A DNA stretch of 40,578 nt from Candidatus Binatia bacterium (GTDB lineage: Bacteria; Desulfobacterota; Binatia; UBA12015). Both the position numbers and the translations under genes were made by a program. Below, in pieces: positions 1 through 10,344 of the stretch; position 1 is the first letter of the stretch; each line of letters opens with the position of its first letter. The stretch is from positions 1-40,578 of the forward strand of contig JAIEPK010000142.1 of NCBI GenBank assembly GCA_019749875.1, in the 5' to 3' direction. Under the pieces are notes generated by a model. It was given only the letters and a program-made list of their open reading frames with translations, was not told the DNA's origin and ran no database searches.

Positions 1-225
1 TCACCATCCACCCCGGTTGCCTTCCCATACAACACCTCCGTCTTGAGGTGTTGCGACGACCGGTTGAATCCGCCCGGCGTCCAGCTCGCCGAGTGCACCT
101 GCCCGATCGAGAAGACGCCCTTCGAGTTCGTCACGCAGGCTGGACAGGGCGACCCGTCGTACTGCGAGGAGCTGCCGGTCGGCGGCCCGCTGTTCTTCGA
201 TCCGGCCGCCTTCCAGGGGCGCTAG
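1..225 (+). CDS. C-terminal end of an unidentified Cys-rich protein (5' end outside the window)
   Basis: The frame is open from the first base to a TAG at 223-225, giving about 74 residues of a protein whose start lies to the left. The fragment has five cysteines, including a CC pair followed by a CTCP motif, and ends in FQGR. Codon use has the high GC at third positions seen in the certain genes. No family is recognisable from this tail. A hairpin about 20 bases after the stop supports this being a true gene end. Internal TTG or ATG codons are not needed as starts because the frame is open at the window edge. Confidence 0.55.
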   Translation, partial: SPSTPVAFPYNTSVLRCCDDRLNPPGVQLAECTCPIEKTPFEFVTQAGQGDPSYCEELPVGGPLFFDPAAFQGR

Positions 226-243
226 CGCGACAAGCCGTCGTCC

Positions 244-283
244 GTGGGAGGACAGCGCCGTCCGGTGCGCGTGTCCTCCCCAC
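244..283. terminator. Imperfect hairpin after the first gene
   Basis: GTGGGAGGACAGCGC faces GCGCGTGTCCTCCCCAC across a short loop, forming an imperfect GC-rich stem. It sits 18 bases after the stop at 225 and has no T-run, as is usual for terminator-like hairpins in this GC-rich window. Confidence 0.4.
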
Positions 284-849
284 GGCGACGCCGCTCGATC
301 TGCTGTGCGCTCGTGCAGGCCCGACGACGTTCGCGCTCCTCTCGATCGACCGCCTGCTGCCGGTCGGTCGGATCGACTCGTGCTTCGGCGAGGAGAACGG
401 CGTCGGTGGCGGTTACGTCCGGACGGACCTCGGCGGCCGGAATGACCGCCAGCTTTCCTCGAGCGGCGTCCAGTCGTTGAAGCTGCAGGGCGGCGCCGGG
501 CGCCCGGCGTCGATCCGCCTGCCCGCGAGGAGCGACGCTCGCGGGGAGAAGCTGGGCGTGCCTCTGGGAATCGCAGCAGCGCGCGCGTGCTCGACGAACG
601 CGACCTTGCAGTGACCAGCATGGGTGTTCGTCGATGAGCATGGATTGACGCGAAGCACGAACGTCGGATTGCAGCGACCCTTCTCGGTCCGTCCGCGTAC
701 GCCGATCGCCGGATGACGGAGCGATGAACCGCACCGCGCCGGGATACCACGTCAAGCAGCAGCCTCGCGTCCGCGTGCGTCCGCCGCGCGGGGCGCTCTG
801 CAACGTTCGCTGGTCGGAAACCAACCCGTAACGTCCGGCAGATAGGACG
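284..849. other. Region without a supported gene; possible coding remnant near 285-614
   Basis: No ORF here has a convincing start and ribosome binding site. One stretch on the + strand, about 285 to the TGA at 614, shows codon use like the real genes and a non-repetitive peptide (it includes FALLSIDRLLPVGRID), but the same frame upstream is Arg-rich shadow sequence. It may be the end of a decayed gene. The rest, up to the hairpin before 883, should hold the promoter of the next gene; no clear -35/-10 pair is visible. Confidence 0.3.
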
Positions 850-883
850 TGCACCTGCAGAACCTTCGAGAGGAGCAGGTGCA
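850..883 (+). promoter_or_regulatory. Hairpin that puts the ribosome binding site of the 883 gene in its loop
   Basis: TGCACCTGC (850-858) is perfectly complementary to GCAGGTGCA (875-883), with a 16-base loop between. The Shine-Dalgarno sequence GAGAGGAG (868-875) lies at the 3' side of the loop, its last base in the stem, and the A of the ATG is the last base of the stem. In the mRNA this could limit or set the rate of initiation. Confidence 0.4.
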
Positions 884-3800
884 TGGACGCGAGAACCCGC
901 GGCAGCTCACGGACGAGATGGATGGTGGTGATGGCGGCGCTTTGCAGCGTCGCGCTCGCGCCGCGCGCCGGTGCGGCGCCGTTCGCCAGCGGCAACGTGG
1001 TGATCTACCGCGTCGGCAGCGGCAGCGGGAGCCTCGTCAACACGGGCAACCCGGTGTTCGTCGACGAGTACACGCCGAGCGGGACGCTCGTGCAGTCGAT
1101 CGCGCTGCCGACGACCGCGAGCGGTGCGAGCAAGCAGCTCGTCGCGAGCGGCACCGCGAGCTCCGAGGGCTTCTTGACGCGCTCGGCCGACGGCTCCTCG
1201 ATCGTTCTCTCCGGATATGCGGCGAACATCCCCACCACGGGGCTCGCGAGCACGACGGGGGCGACCGTGCCTCGGACGGTCGGCGTCATCGATGCGAACG
1301 GCAACGTCGACACGACGCGCGGGCTCACCGACTTCGCGTCGGGCAACAATCCGCGCAGCGTCGCGAGCACCGACGGAGTCAGCGTGTGGGTGGCCGGCGG
1401 AGCGGGCGGTGTCCGCTACAGCGGCTCGCCGAGCGACACGACGTCGGTCGATCTCACGACCGCCGCCGGGTTCTCAAACGTCCGGCAGGTGCTGGTCCTC
1501 GGTGGCCAGCTCTACGCGTCGAGCGGCAGCGGCACGAACACGTTCCGCGGTGTCGAGACCGTCGGAAGCGGTCTGCCGACCTCGGGCGCGCAGACGGTCA
1601 CGCGTCTCCCGGGCCTGAGCGACACGCTGACCAGCAGTACCTATGGGTTCTTCCTCGCGGATCTCGACGCCGGGGTTGCCGGCGTCGACACGCTCTACGT
1701 GGCGGACGACGCCGCGGCCGCGTTGCGGAAGTTCTCGCTCGTGGGCGGCACCTGGGTGTCGAACGGCATCGTCGGTGTCGACGCTGACGATTATCGTGGT
1801 CTCGCCGCGACGGTGTCCGGCACGACGGTGACGCTCTACGCGACGCGCAAGGGCGGCACCGGTGCCACCGGCGGTGGCGAGCTGGTGACGCTGGTCGACG
1901 CGAGCGGCTACAACGGGGCCTTCGCCGGCACGCCGACGGTGCTCGCGACCGCGGCAGCGAACACCGCCTTCCGCGGCGTCGCGCTCGCGCCGAGCGTGCC
2001 GACGCCGACACCGACTCCGGTGCCGACCGAGACACCGCAGCCGACGCCGACCATCGAGCCGACGCAAACCCCCGAGCCCACCCCGACGCCGACGGCGGAG
2101 CCCACCCAGACCCCGGTCCCGACGCCGACCCCGGTGCCGACCGAGACGCCGCAACCGACGCAGTCGCCGACTCCGACGCCCACGCCGACGCCGACCAGGA
2201 TCGCTGCGTCCGCGTCCGATGACACCTATTCGACGTACTCCGAGACGGCGCTCGACGTCGCGGCACCGCAAGGCGTCCTCGCGAACGACAGCGGCTCACC
2301 GCTGACGATCGTGCGCGGCACGCAGCCGGCCAACGGCAGCGTGACGCTGAACCCGGACGGCTCGTTCCACTACCAGCCGAACACCGGCTTCGTCGGCACC
2401 GACACGTTCACTTACACGATCAGCGACGCGGTCGACCTCTACGAGACGAACGTCGCGCCACTCGCGACGTTCGGCGGCGTGACCATCCGCGGGGACGGCC
2501 ACGGCTCGTCGGTCTACCCAGTGCCGGGCACGACGGACGAGTTCTACGGCCTCGCCGATCGCGGTCCGAACGTCGACGGCCCGAGCGGCAGCAAGGTCGA
2601 GCCGATCCCGAGCTACGACCCGGTGATCGCGCGCTACAAGCTGGTCGGTCACCAGGCGGTCCTGCTCGAGGAGATCCCGCTCACCGACGGCAGCGGCAAC
2701 CCGTACTCCGGCCGCGTCAACTCGCTCGCGACCACCGGCGAGACGATCACCGATCTCGACGGCAACGTCCTGCCGGTGGACCCCAACGGCTACGACCCGG
2801 AAGGCCTCGTGGCGCTGCCGGACGGAACGTTCTGGATCTCCGATGAGTACGGTCCGTTCATCACCCACTTCGACGCGACGGGCCGGCAGATCGGACGCCT
2901 GTCGCCGTTCGATCTGTCCCTGCCGGGCGAGCTCGCGAAGCGCGTGCCGAACCGCGGCATGGAGGGGCTGACGATCACGCCGGACGGCTCGACCCTGGTC
3001 GGCATGATGCAGTCCGCACTGCAGCAGACCGATCTCGCCGGCTTCGACGCGAAGAAGCTCACGGTCGTGCGCATCGTGACGTACAAGCTCGCGACGGGCG
3101 AGACGCACGAGTACGTCTACCTCCTCGACGAGCCCGCGACGCTGAAGACTGCCGCGAGCGAGATCGCGGCGCTGTCCAACACGACCTTCCTCGTGATCGA
3201 GCGCGACGGCAACTTCCTGCCGGGCGCGTACAAGAAGGTCTTCGCGATCGACATCACGAACGCGACCGACGTCGGTCCGTCGAGCACGGTGCCCGGTGCG
3301 ACGTACAGCGCGGGCGCCGGTGGTCTGCTCATCGGCGGCCAGACGCTCGAGCTCAAAGTCAAGAGCAAGAACACGGCCGCGTCGCTGACGACGCTCGCGT
3401 CGCTCGGCATCACGCCGGTGGCGAAGTCGACGTACATCGACGCGGATACCGTGCTGCTCGCGCTCGACCCGCTGGGCCGCTTCTTCGCGCACGACAAGAT
3501 CGAGGGCGTGGCGCCGCTCGATGGCGGCGCGCGCGTGCTCATCACCAACGACAGCGACTTCGGCATCGTCGGGCTGACGAACGCGACCCCGCCGTTCCAG
3601 CTCGCGGCGAAGATCGTGCCGTCGACCGGTGCGCAGGACGGCGGCGAGTTCCTCGTCGTCCTCGTCGATCATCTGCCCGCGCAGACGTCGACGGCGACGG
3701 TGACGATCCAGGTCGATCCCGCGCCGACCCCGACGGCCACGCCGGTGCCGACGCCCAGCCCGGAGCCGACGGCGACTCCGACGCCTGAGCCCACCGCGTC

Positions 3801-4458
3801 GCCGACACCGACCGAGGTGCCGACGCCCGAGCCGACGGCCAGCCCGACCCCGACGACGCTGCCGACGGGGACGCCGACACCGACGTCGACGCCCACCTCG
3901 ACGCCGACGTCGACCGTGGTGCCGACGGCCACGCCGACCTCCGCGGTCGCCTTCTGCGCGCCGCAGCCGATCGGCGGCTGCGCGGCCTCCGCGAAGGGCA
4001 CGATCAAGCTCACCAGCAACGGTGATCCGAAGAAGAGCAAGCTGGTGTTCCAGTGGATCAAGGGCACCGCGACGCTCGCGCAGTACGGTGATCCGATCGG
4101 TGGTGACGCCAGCTACGCGTTCTGCGTCTACGGCGATGATCAGCTGCTGATGAAGCCGCTGGTGACCGGCGACGGCCTCTGGAAGGCCGTCAAGCCGGGC
4201 CTCAAGTACCGCAACAAGTCGACCAACGCCGCGGGCATCGCCTCGGTCGACCTCCTGCAGGGCACGGGCAAGGCCAAGATCGCGCTGGTCGCCCGCGGCA
4301 CCAAGCTCGTCGCGCCGACCGTGCCGCTCGCGGCGGCGACCGACGTCCGGGTCCAGGTGGTCAAGAACCCGGCGAGCGGTCCGGAGTGCTGGGAAGCGCG
4401 CTTCACGGCGCCGTTCAAGAAGAACAAGGCGCCGACGTTCAGCGACGTCCTGCCGTGA
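883..4458 (+). CDS. Large secreted modular protein with phytase-like esterase domain (1191 aa)
   Basis: Start: ATG at 883 after GAGAGGAG with good spacing. Residues 1-32 form a Sec signal peptide ending in AGAA. Residues about 33-370 are a module also found at the front of the next protein ([26 protein letters not shown]). Residues 371-440 are a Pro-Thr linker. Residues about 443-520 resemble a cadherin/VCBS-type Ig repeat ([27 protein letters not shown]). Residues about 525-940 match the esterase-like activity of phytase family ([25 protein letters not shown]), whose members are secreted beta-propeller-like proteins. A second Pro-Thr linker (945-1022) leads to a C-terminal module with four conserved Cys (1023-1191), also shared with the next protein. 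Likely exported and surface-linked or released; phosphate-ester hydrolysis is inferred from the family only. A hairpin at 4463-4497 ends the gene. Confidence 0.88.
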   Translation: MDARTRGSSRTRWMVVMAALCSVALAPRAGAAPFASGNVVIYRVGSGSGSLVNTGNPVFVDEYTPSGTLVQSIALPTTASGASKQLVASGTASSEGFLTRSADGSSIVLSGYAANIPTTGLASTTGATVPRTVGVIDANGNVDTTRGLTDFASGNNPRSVASTDGVSVWVAGGAGGVRYSGSPSDTTSVDLTTAAGFSNVRQVLVLGGQLYASSGSGTNTFRGVETVGSGLPTSGAQTVTRLPGLSDTLTSSTYGFFLADLDAGVAGVDTLYVADDAAAALRKFSLVGGTWVSNGIVGVDADDYRGLAATVSGTTVTLYATRKGGTGATGGGELVTLVDASGYNGAFAGTPTVLATAAANTAFRGVALAPSVPTPTPTPVPTETPQPTPTIEPTQTPEPTPTPTAEPTQTPVPTPTPVPTETPQPTQSPTPTPTPTPTRIAASASDDTYSTYSETALDVAAPQGVLANDSGSPLTIVRGTQPANGSVTLNPDGSFHYQPNTGFVGTDTFTYTISDAVDLYETNVAPLATFGGVTIRGDGHGSSVYPVPGTTDEFYGLADRGPNVDGPSGSKVEPIPSYDPVIARYKLVGHQAVLLEEIPLTDGSGNPYSGRVNSLATTGETITDLDGNVLPVDPNGYDPEGLVALPDGTFWISDEYGPFITHFDATGRQIGRLSPFDLSLPGELAKRVPNRGMEGLTITPDGSTLVGMMQSALQQTDLAGFDAKKLTVVRIVTYKLATGETHEYVYLLDEPATLKTAASEIAALSNTTFLVIERDGNFLPGAYKKVFAIDITNATDVGPSSTVPGATYSAGAGGLLIGGQTLELKVKSKNTAASLTTLASLGITPVAKSTYIDADTVLLALDPLGRFFAHDKIEGVAPLDGGARVLITNDSDFGIVGLTNATPPFQLAAKIVPSTGAQDGGEFLVVLVDHLPAQTSTATVTIQVDPAPTPTATPVPTPSPEPTATPTPEPTASPTPTEVPTPEPTASPTPTTLPTGTPTPTSTPTSTPTSTVVPTATPTSAVAFCAPQPIGGCAASAKGTIKLTSNGDPKKSKLVFQWIKGTATLAQYGDPIGGDASYAFCVYGDDQLLMKPLVTGDGLWKAVKPGLKYRNKSTNAAGIASVDLLQGTGKAKIALVARGTKLVAPTVPLAAATDVRVQVVKNPASGPECWEARFTAPFKKNKAPTFSDVLP
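1996..2196 (+). repeat. Pro-Thr codon repeat (linker)
   Basis: Degenerate tandem CCG-ACG/ACC codons encode a TPTP/ETPQP linker between the N-terminal module and the Ig-like repeat. Such repeats act as flexible extended spacers and are prone to length change by slippage. Confidence 0.8.
3721..3945 (+). repeat. Pro-Thr codon repeat (second linker)
   Basis: A second tandem Pro-Thr-Glu/Ser codon tract separates the phytase-like domain from the four-Cys C-terminal module. Confidence 0.8.
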
Positions 4459-4462
4459 CCGT

Positions 4463-4497
4463 GGCGGGCGGTGTCGCGCTCTGCGGCACCGCCCGCC
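4463..4497 (+). terminator. Perfect 11-bp GC-rich hairpin
   Basis: GGCGGGCGGTG (4463-4473) pairs exactly with CACCGCCCGCC (4487-4497) around a 13-base loop, 5 bases after the stop of the 1191-aa gene. There is no T-run. It lies between two genes in the same direction, so read-through to the 4552 gene may be reduced rather than abolished. Confidence 0.6.
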
Positions 4498-4551
4498 CGA
4501 CGTCTCCGACGGCGACGATCTCGCCGCGACGAACTCGAGAGGAGCACTCCC

Positions 4552-7500
4552 ATGAGCCGACCGGCGCAGACCGCTACCCGTCCACGCATCGCGATGCTCG
4601 CCGCGATGACGCTGCTGTGCAGCGTCGCGGTGGCCTCGCCCGCGAACGCGGCACCGTTCGCGAGCGGCAACGTCGTCGTCTACCGCGTCGGCAGCGGGAT
4701 CGGCAGCCTCGTGAACACCGGCAGCCCCGTGTTCCTCGACGAGTACACGACCGCGGGCGCGCTGGTGCAGTCGATCCCGTTACCGACGGCGGCGAGCGGC
4801 GCGAACAAGCAGCTCATCGCGAGCGGCACCGCGACCTCGGAAGGCTTGCTCACACGATCGAGCGACGGCACCAAGCTCCTGCTCTCCGGCTACGCGACCA
4901 ATCCCGGCGGTGCGACGTCGCTGTCGACGACGTCGGGGGCGACGGTGCCGCGCACCGTCGGCGTGGTCGATGCGCTCGGCAACGTCGACACGTCGCGCGC
5001 GCTGACCGACTTCGCGACGAGCAACACACCGCGCAGCCTCGCGAGCGTCGACGGCGGCGGTGTGTGGGTCGCGGGCGGTGCGGGCGGCGTGCGCTACAGC
5101 GGGTCGACGAGCGACACGACGTCGTCCGACCTGACGAGCGGCACGCTCGCCAACGTCCGCCACCTGCAGATCTTCGGCGGCCAGCTTTATCTCTCGAGCG
5201 GGAGCGGGACGAACACGTTCCGTGGCGTCGACGTCGTCGGGACCGGGCTGCCGACGTCCGGTGCGCAGACGGTGACGCGACTGGCCGGCTTGACGGACGC
5301 GAGCAACCCGAGCACCTACGGCTTCTTCCTCGCGGACCTCGACGCGGGTGTCGCCGGCTTCGACACGCTGTACGTCGCCGACGACGGCGCCGGCGCTCTG
5401 ACGAAGTTCTCGCTCGTCGGCGGCACGTGGGTCGCGAACGGCACCGTCGGCGTCGACACCGACGACTACCGCGGCCTCGCTGCCACGGTGTCCGGAACGA
5501 CCGTGACGCTCTACGCGACGCGCAAGGCCGGCAGCGGCGCGACGGGTGGCGGCGAGCTGGTCACGTTGACCGATGCCAGCGGCTACGGCGGTGCGTTCGC
5601 CGGCACGCCGAGCGTGCTCGCGACGGCCGCGACGAACACCGCCTTCCGCGGCGTCGCACTCGCGCCGGAGGGCGCCGGTCCGACGCCGACGCCCAGCCCC
5701 GCTGGAACACCGACGCCGACCCCGCTGCCGACCGAAACCCCCGGTCCCACGCCGACCCCCACGGCGAGCCCGGTCCCGACGCCGACGCCGAGCGCGACCC
5801 CGCTGCGCCAGGCCGCGGCGCGCCGTGCCCTGCTGCCCGGCGATCTGCCGACCGGCACCAGCGTCCAGGGACGCGTCGGCGACTACCTGCTGCAGAACGA
5901 CTTCATCCGCGTCGTCATCGACGACATCCCGAACGCGCACGGCTTCGCCGCGACCGGCGGCAACATCATCGACGCCGCGACCGCGACCGGTGAGGATCGC
6001 TTCGCGTCGATGTTCACCTACTTCGACAACAGCTTTGGCCAGCAGGCGCTGTACGACACCATCGAGGTCGTGAACGCGGGCGGCGGCGCGAACGTCGCGC
6101 ACATCCGTGTATTGGGGGCGAGCTCCATCGACTCCGAGGTCGCGGTCGTCACCGACTACCTGCTCGGACCGACCGATCTCGCCGTCACGGTGATCACGGA
6201 GCTGACCAACAACGGCGATGCGCCGGTGACCCAGCTGCAGGTCGGCGACGCGATCCAGTGGGGGCTCACGACCCACTTCGCTCCGGGCTGGAAGAACAAC
6301 AATCGCAACATCCCCGGCGACGGCCACGACATCGGCGGAACGGGACTCGACGCCGCCTGGCTCGCGAGCGACGGCGAGAACGCGTCGTACGGCTATGCCG
6401 CGCCGAGCGGGCTGCTCGACGTCTCGAACGGCTCGTCGTGGACGGATGCCAACGTCGCCTACCTCGACATCCCGGCGGGCGGCGGCAAGGGTTCCTACAC
6501 GCGCTTCTTCATCGTCGGCAGCGGCGACGTCGCCTCGGTGTCGGATGCCGCGCTCGAGCTGCGTGGCGCGACGGTCGGCACGCTGTCGGGCGTCGTTCGC
6601 GAGACCGGCACCAACCTGCCCGTCGCGGGTGCGACGGTCGCGATCACGCGCACGCAGTGCCTCGGCACGAGCGGCGCGGAGTCGTACACGCTCGCGACGA
6701 CGCGCGCCGACGGCAGCTACACCGCCGATCTCGAGCCGGGGTCGTATCGGGTGCTGGTGCAGGCGGTGGGTCGCAGCGGCTCGTCATGCCAGACGGTGAG
6801 CGTCGCAGCGAACGGCGCGACGACGCTCAGCCCGACCGTCGGCCAGCAGGGCGTCCTCGCCTGGAACGTGACGGACACGAACGGCCAGCCGCTGCCGGCC
6901 AAGGTCTCGGTGCTCTACGATCCGCTGACCGCGGATCGTCAGGGGCCCGAGCTCGGCGACTGGCACACGCTCGTCGGTGGCTACTCCGTTCTGTCGGCGT
7001 CGGGCACGGGCTCGGCGGCGCTGCCGCCGGGTGCGTACCAGGTGTGGATCTCGCGCGGCATCGAGTACGACACGTCGGTGCAGTCGGTCGTCGTGCCGGC
7101 GGGCGGCACGGTGAACGTCAACGCGATGCTCACGCGCGTCGTCGACACCACCGGCTACCTGTCCGCCGACATGCACGTGCACGCGCAGAACTCGGCCGAC
7201 TCCGGCATCACGTTCGAGACGCGCGCCCGCGAGGCCGCGGCCGAAGGGCTCGAGATCGTGGTGCCGACCGATCACAACTTCAACTCGGACATGCAGTCGG
7301 CGATCACCTCGACCGGCCTCGGCGCGTGGGTCGCGACGCTGCCCGGCGACGAGGTCACGACCAACGAGTGGGGCCACTTCAACGGCTACCCGCTCACGGT
7401 GAACCCGGCCGACCTCACGCACGGCGGCGCGCTGCTGCCGAGGGGCCTCACGCCGGGGCAGCTCTTCGCGACGCTGCGCACCGATCCGCGCGGGCCGGTC

Positions 7501-10344
7501 GTGCAGGTCAATCACCCGCGTGCCGGCGGCATCGGCTACTTCGACCTGACGGCGTTCAACCCCGTCTCGGGGACGTCGGCGAACCCCGACTTCTCGCTCG
7601 CGTTCGATGCGATCGAGGTCTTCAACGGCAAGCGTCTCTCGCAGCTGCCGACGGTGCTGAACGACTGGTACCGGCTGCTGAACCGCGCCAAGCGGGTCAC
7701 CGGTGTGGGCAACACGGACACGCACATCGTGTTCTCGCAGGAGCTCGGCTACCCGCGGAACTTCGTCGCGGTCGGCACCGACGATCCGGCGACGCTCTCC
7801 GAGGCGACGTTCAAGAGCGCGCTCAAGGGCCAGCAGTCGCTGTTCACCAACGGCCCCTTCGTCGAGCTGAAGGTCGACGGGGCCCCGATCGGTGCGCAGA
7901 TCTCCAACGGCAGCGGCACGGTGAACGCGGCGGTGCGCATTCAAGCGCCGACGTGGATCACGGTCGACACGCTCGACATCGTCGTCAACGGCAACGTCGT
8001 GCAGACCGTGAGCGTCCCGACCACCGGCAACGCGCTGCGCCTCGACGCGACCTACCCGCTGCAGATCACGGCCGACAGCTGGATCGCCGTGCAAGTGAAG
8101 GGCGGCGACTGCCGCGTCGACTCATCGAACAAGTGCTTGACCGGCAACTGCCCGGGCCGCATGGATCCGATCATCCCGCCGCAGTACGGCACCGACCCGG
8201 TCTGTCCGTACGCGCACACCAACCCGGTCTTCGTCGACTACGACGGCAACGGGCAGTTCGACGCGCCCGGCAACGCCGGCGTCAACGTGCAGCCGATCTC
8301 GGCGATCCGGACGGTCGACGCGAACAAGGTGAGCACGCTGCTCGACCAGGTGGTCACGGTGCGCGGCACGGTGACCGTGCCGTCGTACGCGCTCGATCAC
8401 CGCAACAACCTGGTCTACTTGCAGGACGACAGCATCGACACCGCCAACAAGCGCTCGGGAGGCATCGCGCTCTTCCAGAGCAGCCTGATCTCGCCGATCC
8501 TCGACGCCGGTGACGAGATCGAGGTGACCGGAACGATGTCGATGTTCAACGGGCTCACCGAGCTCGCGAGCCCGTCGACCACCGTGCTGCACAGGGGTGG
8601 TCGCGTACCCGACCCGATTCCGCTCACGATCGCGCAGCTGCGCAACGTCGCGAACTCCGAGCAGTGGGAAGGGATGCTGGTGCGCGTGAACGGCCTCACG
8701 ATCACCGGTGGAACCTGGCCGGCCTTCGGCAGCGACGCGAGCATCACCGTCAAGGACTCCTCGACCAGCTCGACCAGCACGCTGCGCGTCGACTCCGACA
8801 CCGACATCGACGGGACGCCGGCGCCGTCGCAGCCGTTCGACCTCATCGCCGTGGTGGGCCAGTTCGACTTCTCGGCGCCGTACGATGGATTCTACCAGCT
8901 GATGCCGCGCAGCCGCGCCGACATCATCGAGGCGGCGAGCCCGGTCGCGATCGTCAACGGGCCCGGCACGTCGAGCGTGACGTCCTGCAGTGCGACCGTC
9001 TCCTGGTACACGACCAAGCCGAGCGACACCCGCATCGACTACGGCACGACGACGACGTACGGCTCCGTTCTCACGGATCCGACGCAGGTCAGCTCGCACC
9101 TCGTTACGCTCGCGGGTCTGCCGTCGGGCACGACGATCCACTACAAGGTGACGTCGGGCGGCGTCTCGTCGCCGGACGTGGTGTTCAACACCGCGAGCTC
9201 GCCGACGCCGTCGATCACGTTCGGGCCGGAGGTCAGCGTGATCGACGCGACCACCGCACAGGTCCGCTGGCAGACCACGGTGCCGACGATCGGCTCGATC
9301 GAGTACGGCCTCGACGGCTCGTACGGCGCGGTGCAGAGCGGGGCGACGGCGCAGACGGTCCACCTCGTCACGCTGACCGGGCTCCGTCCCGGCGCGACGT
9401 ACCACTACCGGGTCGGTGACGCGGCCAGCGCGTGCGGCGGCGGCACGGGCTCGAGCGGGGACGCGACGTTCCGGACGCCGCAGGTGACGGGCTGCCCGGG
9501 CATCGCGATCATCCCGCCGTCGCTGCTCGCCGGCACGCCGAACGTGCCGTACGCGCAGCAGCTGACGGCGCAGGGCGGCACGGCGCCGCACGCGTTCTCG
9601 CTGATCGGAGGGGCGCTGCCCGATGGCTTGACGCTGCATTCCGAAGGGCTGCTCGATGGTGTGCCGACGGTGGCCGGGAGCTTCTCCGTCGTGGTCGGTG
9701 TGACGGACGCGAACGGATGCAACGGCAGCCGGGCGTATCAGCTGAGCACGCTTCCGTCGGCGACGCCGACGCCCGTACCGACCGCCACTCCGATCGCGAC
9801 GCCGACGCCGGCGCCGACTGCTTCCGCGAGCACCGCGTTCTGCGCGCCCGCGCCCGTCCTCGGCTGCGTACAGCCGGCGAAGCGCTCGATCCTGATCAGC
9901 AACTCCGGCACGCCGAAGAAGAGCCGCTTCGCCTTCAAGTGGACGAAGGGGACGGCCACGATCGGTCAGTACGGCGATCCGATCGTCGGCGGCACCAGCT
10001 ACGCGCTCTGCGTGTACAAGGACGACCAGCTGATCATGCAGCCGGTCGTCACCGGTGACGGATCGTGGAGCGGTCTGCCGAAGAAGCTGCGCTACAACAA
10101 CAAGGCGACCAACGTCGACGGCATCAAGCTCGTCGTGCTCAACCCGGGCACCGACAAGGCGAGCATCGTCGTCAACGGCCAGGGCGTGAATCTGGACGTC
10201 CCGTCGATTCCGCTCGCGCCGTCGTCGAGCGTGACGGTCCAGCTGGTGAAGAACCCGGGCAGCGGTCCCGAATGCTGGGAGGCGACGTTCGTGCCGCCCT
10301 TCAAGAAGGACAAGGCGCCGCAGTTCAACGATCGCGAGCCGTGA
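4552..10344 (+). CDS. Giant secreted modular protein with PHP-type metal phosphoesterase domain (1930 aa)
   Basis: Start: ATG at 4552 after GAGAGGAG; the longer open frame to 4471 lacks a good site. Signal peptide 1-34. Residues about 35-372 repeat the N-terminal module of the preceding protein. A Pro-Thr linker (375-417) follows, then a domain of unknown type, then a carboxypeptidase-regulatory-like beta-sandwich (about 674-763). A PHP-type domain has the full metal-ligand set: H875/H877 (HVH), D907/H908 (TDHN), E934 (GDE), H988 (NHP) and D1056/H1058 (DTH). Residues about 1247-1463 look like an OB-fold region (VTVRGTV). Two fibronectin-III/purple-phosphatase-N-like repeats (1464-1643), a He_PIG Ig repeat (1647-1733), a short linker and the shared four-Cys module (1762-1930) complete it. 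Function: exported hydrolase, probably on phosphoesters; substrate unknown. The stop overlaps the next start (GTGA). Confidence 0.88.
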   Translation: MSRPAQTATRPRIAMLAAMTLLCSVAVASPANAAPFASGNVVVYRVGSGIGSLVNTGSPVFLDEYTTAGALVQSIPLPTAASGANKQLIASGTATSEGLLTRSSDGTKLLLSGYATNPGGATSLSTTSGATVPRTVGVVDALGNVDTSRALTDFATSNTPRSLASVDGGGVWVAGGAGGVRYSGSTSDTTSSDLTSGTLANVRHLQIFGGQLYLSSGSGTNTFRGVDVVGTGLPTSGAQTVTRLAGLTDASNPSTYGFFLADLDAGVAGFDTLYVADDGAGALTKFSLVGGTWVANGTVGVDTDDYRGLAATVSGTTVTLYATRKAGSGATGGGELVTLTDASGYGGAFAGTPSVLATAATNTAFRGVALAPEGAGPTPTPSPAGTPTPTPLPTETPGPTPTPTASPVPTPTPSATPLRQAAARRALLPGDLPTGTSVQGRVGDYLLQNDFIRVVIDDIPNAHGFAATGGNIIDAATATGEDRFASMFTYFDNSFGQQALYDTIEVVNAGGGANVAHIRVLGASSIDSEVAVVTDYLLGPTDLAVTVITELTNNGDAPVTQLQVGDAIQWGLTTHFAPGWKNNNRNIPGDGHDIGGTGLDAAWLASDGENASYGYAAPSGLLDVSNGSSWTDANVAYLDIPAGGGKGSYTRFFIVGSGDVASVSDAALELRGATVGTLSGVVRETGTNLPVAGATVAITRTQCLGTSGAESYTLATTRADGSYTADLEPGSYRVLVQAVGRSGSSCQTVSVAANGATTLSPTVGQQGVLAWNVTDTNGQPLPAKVSVLYDPLTADRQGPELGDWHTLVGGYSVLSASGTGSAALPPGAYQVWISRGIEYDTSVQSVVVPAGGTVNVNAMLTRVVDTTGYLSADMHVHAQNSADSGITFETRAREAAAEGLEIVVPTDHNFNSDMQSAITSTGLGAWVATLPGDEVTTNEWGHFNGYPLTVNPADLTHGGALLPRGLTPGQLFATLRTDPRGPVVQVNHPRAGGIGYFDLTAFNPVSGTSANPDFSLAFDAIEVFNGKRLSQLPTVLNDWYRLLNRAKRVTGVGNTDTHIVFSQELGYPRNFVAVGTDDPATLSEATFKSALKGQQSLFTNGPFVELKVDGAPIGAQISNGSGTVNAAVRIQAPTWITVDTLDIVVNGNVVQTVSVPTTGNALRLDATYPLQITADSWIAVQVKGGDCRVDSSNKCLTGNCPGRMDPIIPPQYGTDPVCPYAHTNPVFVDYDGNGQFDAPGNAGVNVQPISAIRTVDANKVSTLLDQVVTVRGTVTVPSYALDHRNNLVYLQDDSIDTANKRSGGIALFQSSLISPILDAGDEIEVTGTMSMFNGLTELASPSTTVLHRGGRVPDPIPLTIAQLRNVANSEQWEGMLVRVNGLTITGGTWPAFGSDASITVKDSSTSSTSTLRVDSDTDIDGTPAPSQPFDLIAVVGQFDFSAPYDGFYQLMPRSRADIIEAASPVAIVNGPGTSSVTSCSATVSWYTTKPSDTRIDYGTTTTYGSVLTDPTQVSSHLVTLAGLPSGTTIHYKVTSGGVSSPDVVFNTASSPTPSITFGPEVSVIDATTAQVRWQTTVPTIGSIEYGLDGSYGAVQSGATAQTVHLVTLTGLRPGATYHYRVGDAASACGGGTGSSGDATFRTPQVTGCPGIAIIPPSLLAGTPNVPYAQQLTAQGGTAPHAFSLIGGALPDGLTLHSEGLLDGVPTVAGSFSVVVGVTDANGCNGSRAYQLSTLPSATPTPVPTATPIATPTPAPTASASTAFCAPAPVLGCVQPAKRSILISNSGTPKKSRFAFKWTKGTATIGQYGDPIVGGTSYALCVYKDDQLIMQPVVTGDGSWSGLPKKLRYNNKATNVDGIKLVVLNPGTDKASIVVNGQGVNLDVPSIPLAPSSSVTVQLVKNPGSGPECWEATFVPPFKKDKAPQFNDREP

